DNA from: Purpureocillium takamizusanense
Taxonomy: Eukaryota; Ascomycota; Sordariomycetes; Hypocreales; Ophiocordycipitaceae
Length of the DNA: 64,000 nucleotides
Direction of reading: 5' to 3'
NCBI RefSeq assembly: GCF_022605165.1
Contig: NC_063073.1
Span: 496,001 to 560,000, forward strand
The notes under the pieces were generated by a model that saw only the letters and a list, made by a program, of their open reading frames with translations, was not told where the DNA came from and did no database searches. The first letter of the stretch is position 1. Each line of letters opens with the position of its first letter. Shown piece by piece: positions 19,262 through 30,961 of the stretch. A program made the position numbers and the translations under genes.

Positions 19262-21018
19262 ATGCCTGCGTACGTTCCCGAACGCGTCTCCCGCTCACGC
19301 ACCCCCCCTCTCTCTCGTCCCCTTCCTGCCCGCTGACAATGGCGCTCTCCTCCTCTGGACCGTGCGACCGTGAACAGGCCAGGCGACCAGCACACGTCAT
19401 GGGCGAACCCGTTTGAGGAGGCCAAGCCGTGCATCTCGGAATGGACGGCCAAGCAGATCGCCACCATCTCGTCCAAGCTGGACAAGCAGCTGGGGCCCGA
19501 GTACATCTCGTCGCGGGCGGGGCCGGGCGGCTCGCGCGTGCACTACCTGACGGCAGAGAAGTGCATCGGGCTCGCCAACGAGGTGTTTGGCTTCAACGGG
19601 TGGTCGTCGTCGATCCAGAACATCCAGGTGGACTTTGCCGACGAGAACCCGCAGACGCAGCGCGTCAGCATCGGGCTCAGCGTCATCGTCCGCGTCACGC
19701 TCCGCGACGGCACCTACCACGAGGACATTGGCTACGGCTCCATCGAGAACGCAAAGGGCAAGGCCATGGCCTTTGAAAAGGCCAAGAAGGAGGGCACCAC
19801 CGACGGCCTCAAGCGCGCGCTGCGCAGCTTCGGCAACGTCCTCGGCAACTGCATCTACGACCAGGACTACGTCAAGCAGGTCACAAAGGTCAAGGCACAC
19901 CCCGTCAAGAAGTTTGACCAGGACAACCTCCACCGCCATGCCGACTTTGTGAGGAGGGAGTCTGTCAAGGCCGAATTCGCATCTACTACGTCCGCCGCGC
20001 CGACAGCTGCTGCCCCCGCTACCACCGCCACCACCGCCACCACCGCCTTACCCCTCCCCTTGCCCAAGATGGAACCCAGCGAGTCGTTTGAGGAGGACTT
20101 CCTCGGAGGTATGCTCTCCTCGGATGGGTTCGAGCAGATTGAGGCTGAATGTATGTAGAGCTTGATGAGGCCGACTTTTGCGTGCCCGGTGATGGCCACC
20201 CCGACGAAGTCATGGTCCCGCATCCTACCGTGGTGCCCCCCGCCGACAGGCCACCGCAAATGCAGCCTCCCACGAGGCAGTTCAACCGAGCTGCTTCTGC
20301 CGGAACTGGCACCACACGACCGCTCCCTCCACATACGCCAAACCCTGCTAACTCGCGCCCGGCTCACCACCAAGACAACCATCAAGGTCGCCCCGTGGCC
20401 GGCAACGGAAGGGGTTCGCCCAACCCCTCGGCGCAGCAGCCCTCGATTCCCAATCCCGCGGAGCCCGTAGCCTTCTTCTCCGCGCGCTCCGTCTCGACCA
20501 CAAACGCTGCCGAGCCCAACGCCCATATCCAGAACAAGCAACTCTTCAACCCAAAGGCCGAAAGCCCCTCGATACGAAAGACCCCCGGCATCGACCACAA
20601 CTCGTCACGACCCTTGGCGAGGAACGGCCAGCACATCGCTCCCGCCAGCAGCCAGTCGTCAGCGCCATCAGCCCCCGGTGCCACTGCCGGCAACACGTCC
20701 AGCTTCACGCCGGTGAGGCAGTCGGCGGCGGCGGCGACGGCAGCTGCAGGAGGCGGCCCAGTCACGCGAAGCAACGTCGTGAACCCGTCCCTCGACTACA
20801 CCCGCCGCATCGGCGCGCCAGGCGGGCCCGGCAGCCCGCTGGCCAACAGAAACTCCTACAAGCCGCCGTCCATGAAGCGCCCACTTCCTGCAGGAGATGG
20901 GAACGGGGCCGTCGGCGTCCCGCGCTCGCCCCTCGTTGACGTGCCGCCAAACACGTCGGGCCAGGCCAACGCGCCCGCAGCCGACGGCGCGGATGCGAAG
21001 CGGCCAAGGATGACATGA
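19262..21018 (+). CDS. rad52: Rad52 recombination mediator
   Basis: Three exons: 19262-19269 (8 nt), 19378-20108 and 20159-21018, with introns of 108 bp (GTACGT; branch GCTGAC) and 50 bp (GTATGC; acceptor GTATGTAG); 532 residues, frame closes. The 8-nt first exon gives MPAPGDQH, the expected fungal Rad52 start. The N-terminal half is the conserved ring-forming, DNA-annealing domain (residues about 20-190: QLGPEYISSR, ANEVFGFNGWSSSIQ, VRVTLRDGTYHEDIGYG, KRALRSFGNVLGNCIYD). Splicing of the second intron gives DFLGELDEADF, leading into the disordered C-terminal half expected to bind Rad51 and RPA, ending in basic KRPRMT. Rad52 loads Rad51 on RPA-coated single strands and anneals strands in double-strand-break repair. 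Gene models that skip the first exon or read through intron 2 would be wrong at both ends. Confidence 0.95.
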
Positions 21019-21570
21019 GTCTGAAGACCGGAGCTTGGGCCTTGTTGTTTTTTCGCTCTCATGCTGGGTGTACGGCGTCAATCTTGGGAAGGCGGCGTTT
21101 TTAGGTCAAAGGGGATAGGTTCGTTCCTACCATCATTATCATGGTATCAAGACAGCGAAGTTGGCACACGAGACTAGAGATATACGGGAGCGTAACGACA
21201 CATTTTCAATGTACTAGTACTATTTAGTTACTGTCAAGGTAGCAATACGCGTCTCGTATCTTGCCCACGCCCGCGCGAGCCAGTGCCGAGACCGAGCCTT
21301 CCACTTGTCGACCAAACACATGTTTCCTCAGGGTTTGCTGATGGCTGATTTCTAGTTGATCAGCGCCTCTATAGACCCTCTTTCCGAGAGTTCACTGGCC
21401 ACCCACAGATGTGCCGGGTGGGTGTTCATGCTAAGATGACGTCGCGTGGGGCCTTATTATTATTCTTCTGCCTTTTCGCCAATTAGCTGTTCCCGATGCC
21501 AGGTCTCCATCGAGTTCGTAAATCATCCGACGCCGTTGCAAAGACGAGATAGATAGGCAGGCTCTAAGGG
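21019..21570. other. Convergent 3' intergenic region rad52 / bZIP
   Basis: About 550 bp between two converging genes, more AT-rich than its flanks. It presumably holds both 3' UTRs. No gene or repeat is visible. Confidence 0.6.
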
Positions 21571-23050
21571 CTATATCTGCCGTGGGAAACCTTTCATGTC
21601 CAGGGGCATGGCGTAGGAGACGCCGCCGCCGAGGTTAACCGAAGCGGCCGCATGGTTGACCTGAGCGGCAAGGTGATCGAAGGAGGCGGCAGCGGATTCT
21701 ACCTTGATACCCGCTCGTGGGCCGAGTTGCGGCCCAGCCGATGAGGACTCGACTGGGGCGGTAGCGGCCTCAGAATCTGGAGGGAGAGAGGGGGGTGGCG
21801 CTGCCGGGGGAGGCGGCGGTAAGCTTGGCGAGTGCTCCGTGCTCGATTTGGCTTTGGACGCGGCGGTCGTTGCCACGGTGCTGCTGCCGCATCGACAGGG
21901 AGACTGAGAGGAGCTTGGCGGGGACGTGGAGGCGCCGGGACGCAGTTGGTCGAGCTCGGCTTGAAGGGTGACGTATGCTTCGGCCAGGGTTTCCTCGCGA
22001 GTGTTGGCCTCGCGCAGGAGTTGCTCGAGGTCTCGGATGCGCTGCTCCTTGCGCTCGCGGTAGGCGCGCTGCGAAGCTCTGTTCTGCGCCCGGCGACGCT
22101 ATATACAAGGATTGTTAGCGGAATACAGATGTCATTCCGAGTATCATTTGGGAAAAGGCCCGGAAGAAAGAAAATCAGGGGACCGAAACGTACGGAGAGG
22201 ACGCCCGGTGGCGCGTTTCGATAGCGATTCTCGCGACGGCGGCGCGTGCTCGTGGGGGCTGCCGCTGTCGCGACCGCCGATGGTGAGAGGGCGTCCCCAA
22301 GGGATGGTTTCTCGTCGTGATGGCTTTGCGGCAGAGAAAGCGGCTGAGGGTGATGGTCTTGATACAAAGTCGTGGCCGTCGCCTGGGTGCTAGCAGGAAG
22401 CATGGGGTCGCTGGTGGAACTACAGGGGCTGGTGTATGCAAAGGGAAAGGTTGCATCGGATGTGGACGACTCGGTATTCTGCTGTTATGCGCGTGTTAGC
22501 TGTGACCAGACTCTTCAACCTCCTTCTAGCCAAGTATGGCCCCTTGAGGCCCGGCCCGATTGAGACTCACCACAGAGTAATACTGGCCCAGGGGGAAGTG
22601 CGGCTGCAGGGGAGGAGAGCTCATGTAATGGTTGTTACCGGTGAAGTATTCAAAGGATGAGGAATGATGGTGGTGATGGTGCGGTGGGTGATGGTCTGAA
22701 TGAGAGATGGCTCCGGTACCAGCGCCGAGATACTGGGACTCGGTCGTGGGAACGCCTTGATGGGCCGTTTGATGCATGGACATGGCGATCTCGCCGCGTG
22801 GGATGAGGTGCGCATGCTCGCGGTGTTGACTTTGGCTCTGGCTCTGAGTGTGACGGTGCTGAGGCTGGTGGTAGGGCTGATGCTGGTGATGCGGCGCAAG
22901 AGTAGGCGAGGGAGCAGTTGCCGAGGACGTCCTCCTGCGCGCGTCGCGAAAAGAAACATCCCAATCTAGATTGCTGACTGCAGTCGGCGGCGGCGTCGGA
23001 TCCATGGGTGCTGCTGCAGAGTGTGGCGGCCAAGCGGCGAGCAACATCAT
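21571..23050 (-). CDS. Fungal bZIP transcription factor
   Basis: Three exons on the minus strand: 23050-22571, 22481-22194 and 22098-21571, with introns of 89 and 95 bp (donors GTGAGT, GTACGT); 431 residues, frame closes. The basic region starts exactly at the exon 2/3 junction (LSRRRAQNRASQRAYRERK, residue about 257) and runs into a short leucine zipper (DLEQLLREANTREETLAEAYV). The N-terminal part is His/Gln/Ser-rich and probably an activation region; SPCRCGS after the zipper is a small Cys cluster. The RAQNRASQRAYRERK signature is Yap/AP-1-like, but I cannot assign a named orthologue. The start at 23050 is the first in-frame ATG after a stop and lies about 140 bp from a TATA element. The exon 2 acceptor is ambiguous (AACAG/CAG), changing the protein by one Gln. 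Confidence 0.87.
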
Positions 23051-26000
23051 CCTTACGCGTTTCGCTGGGTTGTATGTAGGCGATCCGAACCCAGCGCCTT
23101 CATCCGATTTTGGAGTCGTGTACACTCTCTAAGGAGGGCAATCCTGCGTCGTGGTAGTGCCGAGGAGGGTGCCCCGTGTGCCTCGTCGGTTATATAGATG
23201 CCGGTGTTGTTGATGCAGCACCGGGGCAAGAGAGAGGGGGGAGCAAGACTGTCAAAGTAGAGCAGCCCACGCAGGTTGATGTAAGGTGCCCTCAATACCT
23301 ATACCCCATAATCGCCACAATATCTAACGCCTCATCATCGGTTTGCGTGTCTGGGTAGCCAATTCCATCGGCTCAAGGACTCAAACTGCAGAGGACATGA
23401 GCCAACAAACACACTGCGGCGTCTCGCATGCCAATACACAGCTATGGATAACGTCAAGCCCCCATGCCCCTTGGTCGTGGAAAGCCTCGGTCTTCAGGTC
23501 TTGCCCCCTACCAGCGCGGAACCCATGTCTTTGTTGCCAGGTCTGAGGGGCTAACACAACTTGGCGACCAGAGAAAAGACGAACGGACAATGAAACTCGT
23601 ACTGTACTGTACATACCGCAGGGTACACGACGACGGACTGACGACGGTGATGACGGGGGTAAGGGGGACACACACGGACAAGACGGCGAGCTTCGGCACC
23701 GGTGGCCCGCGTTGCTGGCTTCCTCCTCTCCAGCAGCAGTGGCACCTCTCGGATTGGGAGCGCACAAAACGGGAATAGCAGGAGCGCCGGTGCCGCGCGG
23801 TTGGGCGAGGCAAACATGGAGCCCATCGTTGTTGGCCAGGCATAGACTGAAGAGGCGAGAGGTTTTGTGAATGGTGCATGAACGCGCTCGTCCTCGCGCC
23901 TGCCACACTGGCTCCCAGCCTTGGAGAGGCATAGTTACTGTATCACAGGACCGACCTCCCCAAAAAGTTCCCGGGTGGGGGACCAACACGCTCGGGACGA
24001 GGGTTTTGCGCGCCCACGCACGGTCGTGGCCGTTTTCGGCACGCCGCACGTGCAGTTGGGATGAAGCCGTCCCATTACCGAGAACAAGATCTCGCGAGCC
24101 CCAGGTTGGCGAGCGAGGTTATTAAGGTTGGATCTGCTGAGCCTCATAGGGCGCAAGAAGCGGTCGTGCGTGCAAACTCTAGAGGTTATTCAGCGTCTAG
24201 CCCAGTGACTGAGATGCCGATCAGGAACGCAAAGGAACGAAACATGGCGCCATTCGTCGAGAATGGCGAGGCTCGCTTGGTGCGTGGTCCTGGCGCGGCT
24301 AGTCCCTAGCTAGACTGCCTGATGATGTAGTAGTAACCAGTATGTGTGCGTCTGTTGGTTCTTGATGCGAGCGAATAAAGTGCTTCTCTCTTTAATGACA
24401 GGAAAGCAAGGAATTGAGCCTCTCAACTGACCGGGATTGAGGCATGGATGGCGAGAGATGGCACATTGTCGATGGCCATGAGAGCGGGCTTCTAGAAAAA
24501 AGGGTGGGAGGCACCCAAAAGAGGATGGCGAGGAGCACATCACAAAAGCCCGCGCCGCGCTGAGAAGAGAGCAAGGACTGCTGGTTCGTTGGCGCTCGTG
24601 TTGGTGTTGGCGTGCAGACTGTCCGTCTGTCCTGTCCTGTCGGGGCATGTTGGGCGTAATGCGCTGGCTGTATCGTGGCTTCACCGGTGGATTACCCTGT
24701 CGCCATGCCTGCCACGCGCGAAAGCTGCCAACGAGGCGACGACGGTTGGCGGCAATAGGCAAGATCGTGAGAAGGCGTTATCTTTGGCCCCGGAGCGTGC
24801 TGAGCACCAGTCAGTAAGTAGTGCATGATTGACGACCAAGGGCTTTCAAAAACAATCTTCTGCCTCGCATTCTCTATAGGTACGGTAACTACGGCCCCAG
24901 ACGAGCGCGAGATGCGTCTCGTGATGAGGCTAATACCAATAGGCAGGCGTCGCACGAGGGTCGGATGTTGGGACGGGAAGTGGGAAAGAACAATCCACTC
25001 GTGGGGTCCGCGCCGCATCGTATGATTGTCCAGACTCCAGAGGGTAGTATCCACCACCGTACAGGTACGCACAATACAGTGCAGTACAGTACTAACCTCA
25101 TGGACAACCTCAGCAGATTCGTGACTGTCATGGGACAGGAGCTCTTTCCATTTCATTATTACCTTAGTAGGTACTAAAGGTGAGAGCAAGGTTTGTTGCA
25201 CTGTAAGTACACACTGTACTTGCACAATGGGGGAGGAAAAAAAAGGTAGAGGCAGTCGCGGCCTTGCAGGGGCGCGAGGCCCAGGCAGTCGGTCGGCGTG
25301 TGCCCAGGCCGATAGCCGGCGATGAGGGGTCAAGTCAGTACCTGGTAATAACTCCAGTCGTCTTCTTGTTACCCCCGAGGTGAGGCGCTCGATCCGCTCG
25401 GCAGCCAGTGCGCGCCCACCCGCAGCAGATGACGGGATGAACGCTAACGTGCCGGGCAGGTTCCATGACCAAGTAAGTACCTTGGGTTTCATTGCGAATG
25501 GATTCATCCCATCATCCATGCTTCAATGGGGGGCGGTCGAATGGAGGGCAGCCGGGGCTCTTCACTTCAGTGGAGACAGTCTTCGCGGCGCTGCCCGGGG
25601 CAATCCACGGCCCCAACCCTCCCGGATCATCGGCCGTGTGGTCCGCCATTTCGCGGAGCTGGAGGGCGGTCCCGATCAGAAATTCGTTGAAATTGCCGTT
25701 TTCTGTCCTACTAGTACTAGTTGCCCCCCTGGCACTGCCATTCGATGGCGAGTTTCTGGGCCGTGTCTCAGACACGCTCAAGGCCTCGCGCATCCCGTCG
25801 TTCATGCTGCCGCTGCTATCTTTGGGACGCTGGGCTCCCCTGTAGGTATACTGCTGCACAGGGTTAGTACTGGGCCCCATTGTCGTCATTGTTCCGCAAG
25901 ATGAGGCTGTTGTGCCGTGTCGTATCGTGTCATGTGTCGTGCTTCGTCGCACAGCAGCCATGGTCTCGCACGTGGGAGCGCAACGGCAGTTGGTTGAGGG

Positions 26001-27123
26001 CGCAGCATCTCGACCTCGCCGACAGGGGTGCTGCTCGGAGATGCTCCGTGATCAGGCCTTCGCTCGTCAATGTACGTTCGTGCGTACTTGGTAGGCTGTA
26101 CGGATACCTGATGATGCGTGTCCAGTGCTGTATTCAGACCGCCCGATCCTACGACGTCGGGACGTGGTCGGCAGCGCACGAATCATCGATGCGTGCTTTC
26201 TGTCGAGCACACCCCCAGCAACTATTCCTGTGAGTCCTACGGCCAGAGACGATGACAAGCTCGAGTCTCTTGCAGGCACAGTGTTGCATGGTACTCATGT
26301 ACGAGCCTATGTGCGTACAGTCTGACATGGACTGGAATGTGTTTGTCGTGGTCTTAGTAGTGCGTTAGTACTGCCTACCGCATGGAGCTGTGCCGTGCTG
26401 TACGTGTGAGCGAGTCGTTTCATTCCATTCACGGCTGGGTGCAGTGCAGGGTCGCTCTTGCTCTCCTCTGTCCTGCCAGATCGGGCGGCAGGTTAGGTAG
26501 GTACGTTCTGTACTTAGTACCAAGGTTGCTTTCCCTCTGCTGGAGCTGGAGGCTCTGTGGGAAACACGAGCAACCCGCCATTCCGCCAGCTCTATGGGAG
26601 CGATCCATTCATCTGGGTATCGCCCGCCCCGGGGGTTGCACGGAACGGCTCAACCACTACCTTGGCATCTCGGATCATCCATTGAAGACCTCGACCGCGG
26701 CCTGGCAACGGCATCTAGCCTCGCAGGCACCGTTGCCCCTGTACTATTCTCGCGCATCTTTGTTGGGTGCTGTGCCCTTGCACGCACCCGCATCCATCAA
26801 GTGCCACCTAATAAGGACTTGAGGACGATGGAATGAATGGTATTGCAGGAGCGCAGCCTGGACGCCGATAGCCATAGCCTACCGAATCGGGCCCATGCCG
26901 ACTCACACGACCAGTCGTCCACCTACCGACACCACTATACCTACCCCGGAACCAGGCTATCCGTCATCCTCCTCCTGCAAGCCAAAATACCCCTCACCAG
27001 CAGTGCCCCCGTCCGCTTGGAAGGCATGGGACGGCAGAACGGCTTGGACCTCATGCACGGCGTGCTGCCGTGGCAAGCGGCACGTCGACCTCGTGTTGGC
27101 CCTGCTGCAACAAGGCCACCACG
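23051..27123. other. Gene-poor divergent region between the bZIP and AAA ATPase genes
   Basis: About 4 kb. Long overlapping frames (for example 24692-25519 minus, 25380-25904 plus) have no recognisable domain and mirror each other, so I treat them as chance. The region carries several copies of the TTAGTAC/GGTACC motif family (near 25160-25180 and 26491-26525) and GTACTGTAC-type words (near 23600 and 25076-25091). Confidence 0.55.
23191..23196 (-). promoter_or_regulatory. TATA box of the bZIP gene
   Basis: TCTATATAACC on the minus strand about 140 bp before the predicted ATG. It supports a transcription start near 23160 with a short 5' UTR and no further upstream exon. Confidence 0.45.
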
Positions 27124-29138
27124 ATGACCCTTCATGTCCCGACGAGCAACACCACAACGGTCCTCACGATCCCCATTGGCTTCATTCGCGTCGCCAACGT
27201 CGCCCTTGCGTACAACAATAGCACCACTACCCGCACATCACCAGGGTCCATTGGATTTGGTGCACTAGACCGCCCTTCCTTTCGCTCTCCGATGCATCGC
27301 CCCGAGGCACGGGCCACGATGCCGCTTCACCGTGAGCCCCATCTTGGGCCTCATCTTCGACGCCAGTCCGCGTCCGACGCCTTCTTCGCCCACTCCACGG
27401 CCCAGCGCGTCAATACCGATGCCGTCATTGCCACTGCCCTCACACGCCAGTATCCCGACCGGCACCTGTCCATTGTGCCCCGAGCGTCGGTTGACCTGCT
27501 CGCCTACGCCGCTGCCGGCCATGCCCGCGCCACCCCCCTCGCCGACGACAACCTCACCAGTGCCACAGCCACTGCCGCAGCACAGACCGTCGAGAGCAAT
27601 GGCGGCGGCGGTGGCGATTCCTTCCCCGCCTCTCTGGCTTGGGACGTCTATGTGCCCCCCGCGCGGCGCCTAGATGGCTCTCCGGGCGCCGTTGCCCGCG
27701 CCTTGCTCTTCGGCAAGTTTGCCTATCACTGGTCCGGGCACGACTTTATCCTGTACATTGCCGATGGCCGTGATGGCAGCTCGTCCTATCCGCAGGTCAC
27801 CAACCTGTACTTGATGAGCACCCGTGACCCGTCTTCCCCGTCCCCCAATGGCGACGCTCACGTCCAAGCCCTTATTCTGGCCGCTGGTCAGTGGGCGAGC
27901 GAGCTCCACGACGAGATATGGGTCTTTGACGGCGGTCGCTGGCTGAAAGACGCCAATCTTTATCGTAGCGTGCGCCGGGCCTCATGGGATGCCGTGATCC
28001 TCGACCCGGACATGAAAAAGGCCCTCATTGAGGATCATTTGTCCTTCTTCAACGGCCGCGACACGTACGAGCAGCTGCGTGTTCCCTGGAAGCGCGGTGT
28101 CATATACTACGGTCCGCCCGGAAACGGCAAGACTATATCTATCAAGGCCATGATGAATACGCTCTACAGCCTTGACAAGCCTGTTCCCACGCTTTATGTC
28201 AGGACCCTGGCGTCTGTAAGGCTCTCCCCGCACAGAGGAAGAACCAGCACATAAAGATCTGCGAAGAACCAAGTGACTGAATGGCTAACTTGTGAATGGC
28301 AGTTTGCTGGGCCCGAGTACTCCATTCAGCTCATCTTCCGGAAGGCGCGCCAGTTTGCCCCTTGCTATCTCGTCTTCGAGGATCTCGACTCCATCGTCTC
28401 CGACAGTGTGCGGAGCTACTTTCTCAACGAGGTTGATGGCCTCCAAAGCAACGATGGTATATTCATGATTGGCAGCACCAATCACCTCGATCGCCTGGAC
28501 CCCGGCATTGCGGCAAGTCTCGCCTCATTTACTACGTACTCATCAAGCCACCTCGCACCCCATTGCACGGGATGACCCTAGCCGCGCACCCCCAAAGAGT
28601 GCACGAGAAGAAAGCCACCTCGACTAACGGTTCTCAGAAACGCCCTTCGCGGTTTGACCGCAAGTACCTGTTCCCCAACCCGAGCTTCGACGAGCGCGTC
28701 GCCTATGCCCACTTCTGGCAAGGCAAGCTCGCGCCCAACCGTGACATCGAATTCCCCGATGAGCTATGCACGGCCATCGCGCGCATCACTGACGGCTTCA
28801 GCTTCGCTTACCTGCAGGAAGCGTTTGTCGCCGCCCTGCTGGCTATTGCGCGTGACCATACAGGCGGACCCGCCGGGAACGGGAGGCAATTGCAGCATGG
28901 TAAGGTCCGTGAGGAGCGCAACGACAAACAGCGGCCGAGTGGTAGGCCTCGGGCGACGCCGTCAACCGTAGACGGGCCCGATGACTGGGTCGAAGTCTTG
29001 GACCGGACCCTCGTGTCACCAGGCGGAAAGGATAAAAAGCCCGATCTGGACAAGTTGATCCTCTGGGTTGAGATACAGAAGCAGGTCAAGATCCTCCGCG
29101 AAGGTATGGAAGACGAGAAGCGTGGCAGTAGTGCCTGA
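27124..29138 (+). CDS. Fungal orphan AAA ATPase
   Basis: Exons 27124-28215, 28303-28512 and 28638-29138. Intron 1 is 87 bp (GTAAGG...GGCAG); intron 2 is 125 bp with a GC donor (GCAAGT) and acceptor CTCAG. The product is about 600 residues, and the frame closes. Walker A is GPPGNGKT (330-337), Walker B is YLVFEDLD (386-393) and sensor 1 is GSTNHLDRLD; the second region of homology KRPSRFDRK appears only after removing the GC-AG intron, which fixes that splice. Upstream, VYVPPARRLDGS, FILYIADGRDGS and KRGVIYYG match a fungal AAA family known to me only as uncharacterised or 26S-protease-like proteins. It is a single-module ATPase without a signal peptide. Substrate and role are unknown. The N-terminal 90 residues are not family-like; the true start could lie in another exon. 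Confidence 0.82.
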
Positions 29139-29295
29139 GACGTCACTCCACCGTGGGATATATAGAGCGAGAGCAACAGCGGCCAGATAGCCGGCGCCAA
29201 TCTCGTGATACACGTGTTATACACTGTCCGACTTTACCAGTCGAAGCTATATACGAATGCGTTTTCGACCACCGCTCCAGAGGCCACGGCGTACT
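29139..29295. other. Short convergent gap between the AAA ATPase gene and mgr3
   Basis: Only 157 bp separate the two stop codons, so the 3' UTRs probably overlap. Confidence 0.6.
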
Positions 29296-30961
29296 TCAGA
29301 CCTGGTCGGCCGGCGTCGACGTCAGTCGCGCCAGCCCCTCCTGCGCTTGCCTAACGCCGGGCGCAAATTCCATCTTGCGGCTCATGTCGATGCACTGCCT
29401 GTACTTCTTCCTGGCGAGCTCTGTCTTGCCGAGCATGGCCGCCACGTCGCCCCAATTGCAGAGGGCCACGGCGCAGGCCTCGTCGCATTCGGCCGTGCGC
29501 TCTTCGCCCTTAACGTCCCGGGCGTGCTCGTACGCGTTGCGCGCCCAGTTAAGCGCTGCTTCGAGGCAGTCACTGCGCGTGGTCGGCATGGACGTGGTGA
29601 ACACGTCCTTGAGCGCGTCGGACGCGCTAGCCTCAGCGGTCGTGTAGATAGGGTGCTGGGCGAAGGCGGCGGACAGGTTGTTCATGATGACGGCGCGGTG
29701 GCAGGGCGTCTCGCATAGGCGCAGGGCCTGGAAGAAGAGCGGAATGGCGAGCTGGAACTGCGACCGCCGCTCGTAGTCGCGCCCGAGCGACTCCATGGCG
29801 CCGCCCAGCTCCTCGGGCGATAGCCACGACTCCTCGCCGGGCTTGGTGTCACCGGTCCGCCGCCTCTGATACTCTCTCAGCGACGTCTCGACCGCCCACA
29901 CCAGATGCGAGTGCGATTTTTCCGGGTCCAGGACGTGCTCATCCGAGTACAGCTCCCCGAGCTTGACGGCGGTGCCGATGGCCTTGGCTAGCAGGCGTTC
30001 TCGCTTTCGCCACAACGTCTCGGGCGCCGCCGCCGGCTCGCCGTCTTTCTTGATCGCCTGGGGTTCCTGCGCCGCGGACTTCCCTTGCAGCGGTGCCGGT
30101 GCCGGTGCCGGCGTCTCGGACAAATAGTACCCCTTGGCGTCGACTTTGCCATCCGCGACCGACTTCTCCATCACGTCGACCCACTTCCTACAGTCGTCGA
30201 GGACCGACTCGAGGACCTCAATGGCGGATTTGTAGTTGCCAATCTTTTGCAGCCAGAACGAGGTCTGGATGCGAATGCCAATGACCTCATCCGAGAAGGG
30301 GTCCAGGCCCAGCTCGGCGCACTGTTCCATAGCCTTTTTATAGTATTTTAGGGCCAGTTCCGGCTCGGGGCGGACGTTTGTGTAATATATGGCCCGCCGC
30401 AGCGTGTTGGCGACGGGCTCGGGGTACCGACTGAACGATGAGCCGTAAAAGGCCTGGAGATAGGCGCGCACGGCGACGGCAGAGAAGGCGATGGTAAGGA
30501 CGAGACTGCGTAAAGGTTTCAGCTTTTGCATCCGACGAGAGCGCGCAAGAGGAGATGGCGAAGAGCAGAGTGGCGGGGGGGCAAGAGGAGGCAACGCACA
30601 GGACGATGCTGATGCTCGTCGCGGCGGGAGAGTCGCGAAACGCGGTCCGGATGCCGCGCGGGCTCAGCGCGACAGCCATGTTGCGGAAGCTGGCGCGCAG
30701 GGCGTGCCCGACGAACCGCCGGAACGTCATCTTGGGCTGCTCGGGCGGCGGCGGCGGGGCATCCTTGTCGGCCCGCGACGCGGGACTCGTCGATTGGCAG
30801 CGCTGCTGCTGCTGCTGTGGTGGTGGGCGGAGCGTGACGAGGGCGTGGACGTGGACGCTGGCGGTCCGCGACCGGAGCTGGACGGAAAGCAGGCCGGAGG
30901 CAGCGTGACGGAGGCAACGGCCGGGAAGGGGCCGCAGCGAGGCGACGACCGCCACAGACAT
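29296..30961 (-). CDS. mgr3: Mgr3-like TPR protein of the mitochondrial i-AAA protease
   Basis: Two exons on the minus strand: 30961-30600 and 30505-29296, with a 94-bp intron (donor GTGCGT, acceptor ACGCAG); 523 residues, frame closes. The N-terminus is basic, Arg/Ser-rich and free of acidic residues (MSVAVVASLRPLPGRCLRHA), as in a mitochondrial presequence. Splicing creates one transmembrane segment (SIVLLVLTIAFSAVAV, about 116-131). After YPEPVANTLRRAIYYTN come TPR-type helices (ALKYYKKAMEQCAELG, NYKSAIEVLESVLDDC, FQLAIPLFFQALRLCE, ELARKKYRQCIDMS). In yeast Mgr3 works with Mgr1 to deliver substrates to the i-AAA protease Yme1 in the inner membrane. Unspliced reading would miss the targeting sequence and part of the membrane anchor. 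Confidence 0.88.

Noticed and set aside
23940..24010. Stretch resembling the internal control region of 5S rRNA (GTTCCCGGGTGGGGGACCAAC)
   Set aside because: Similarity stops after about 25 bases. The conserved 5' half of 5S rRNA is absent and no T-run terminator is in place.
24692..25519. 275-codon frame on the minus strand
   Set aside because: No domain, mixed composition, overlapped by comparable frames on other strands, and it spans motif-rich intergenic DNA.
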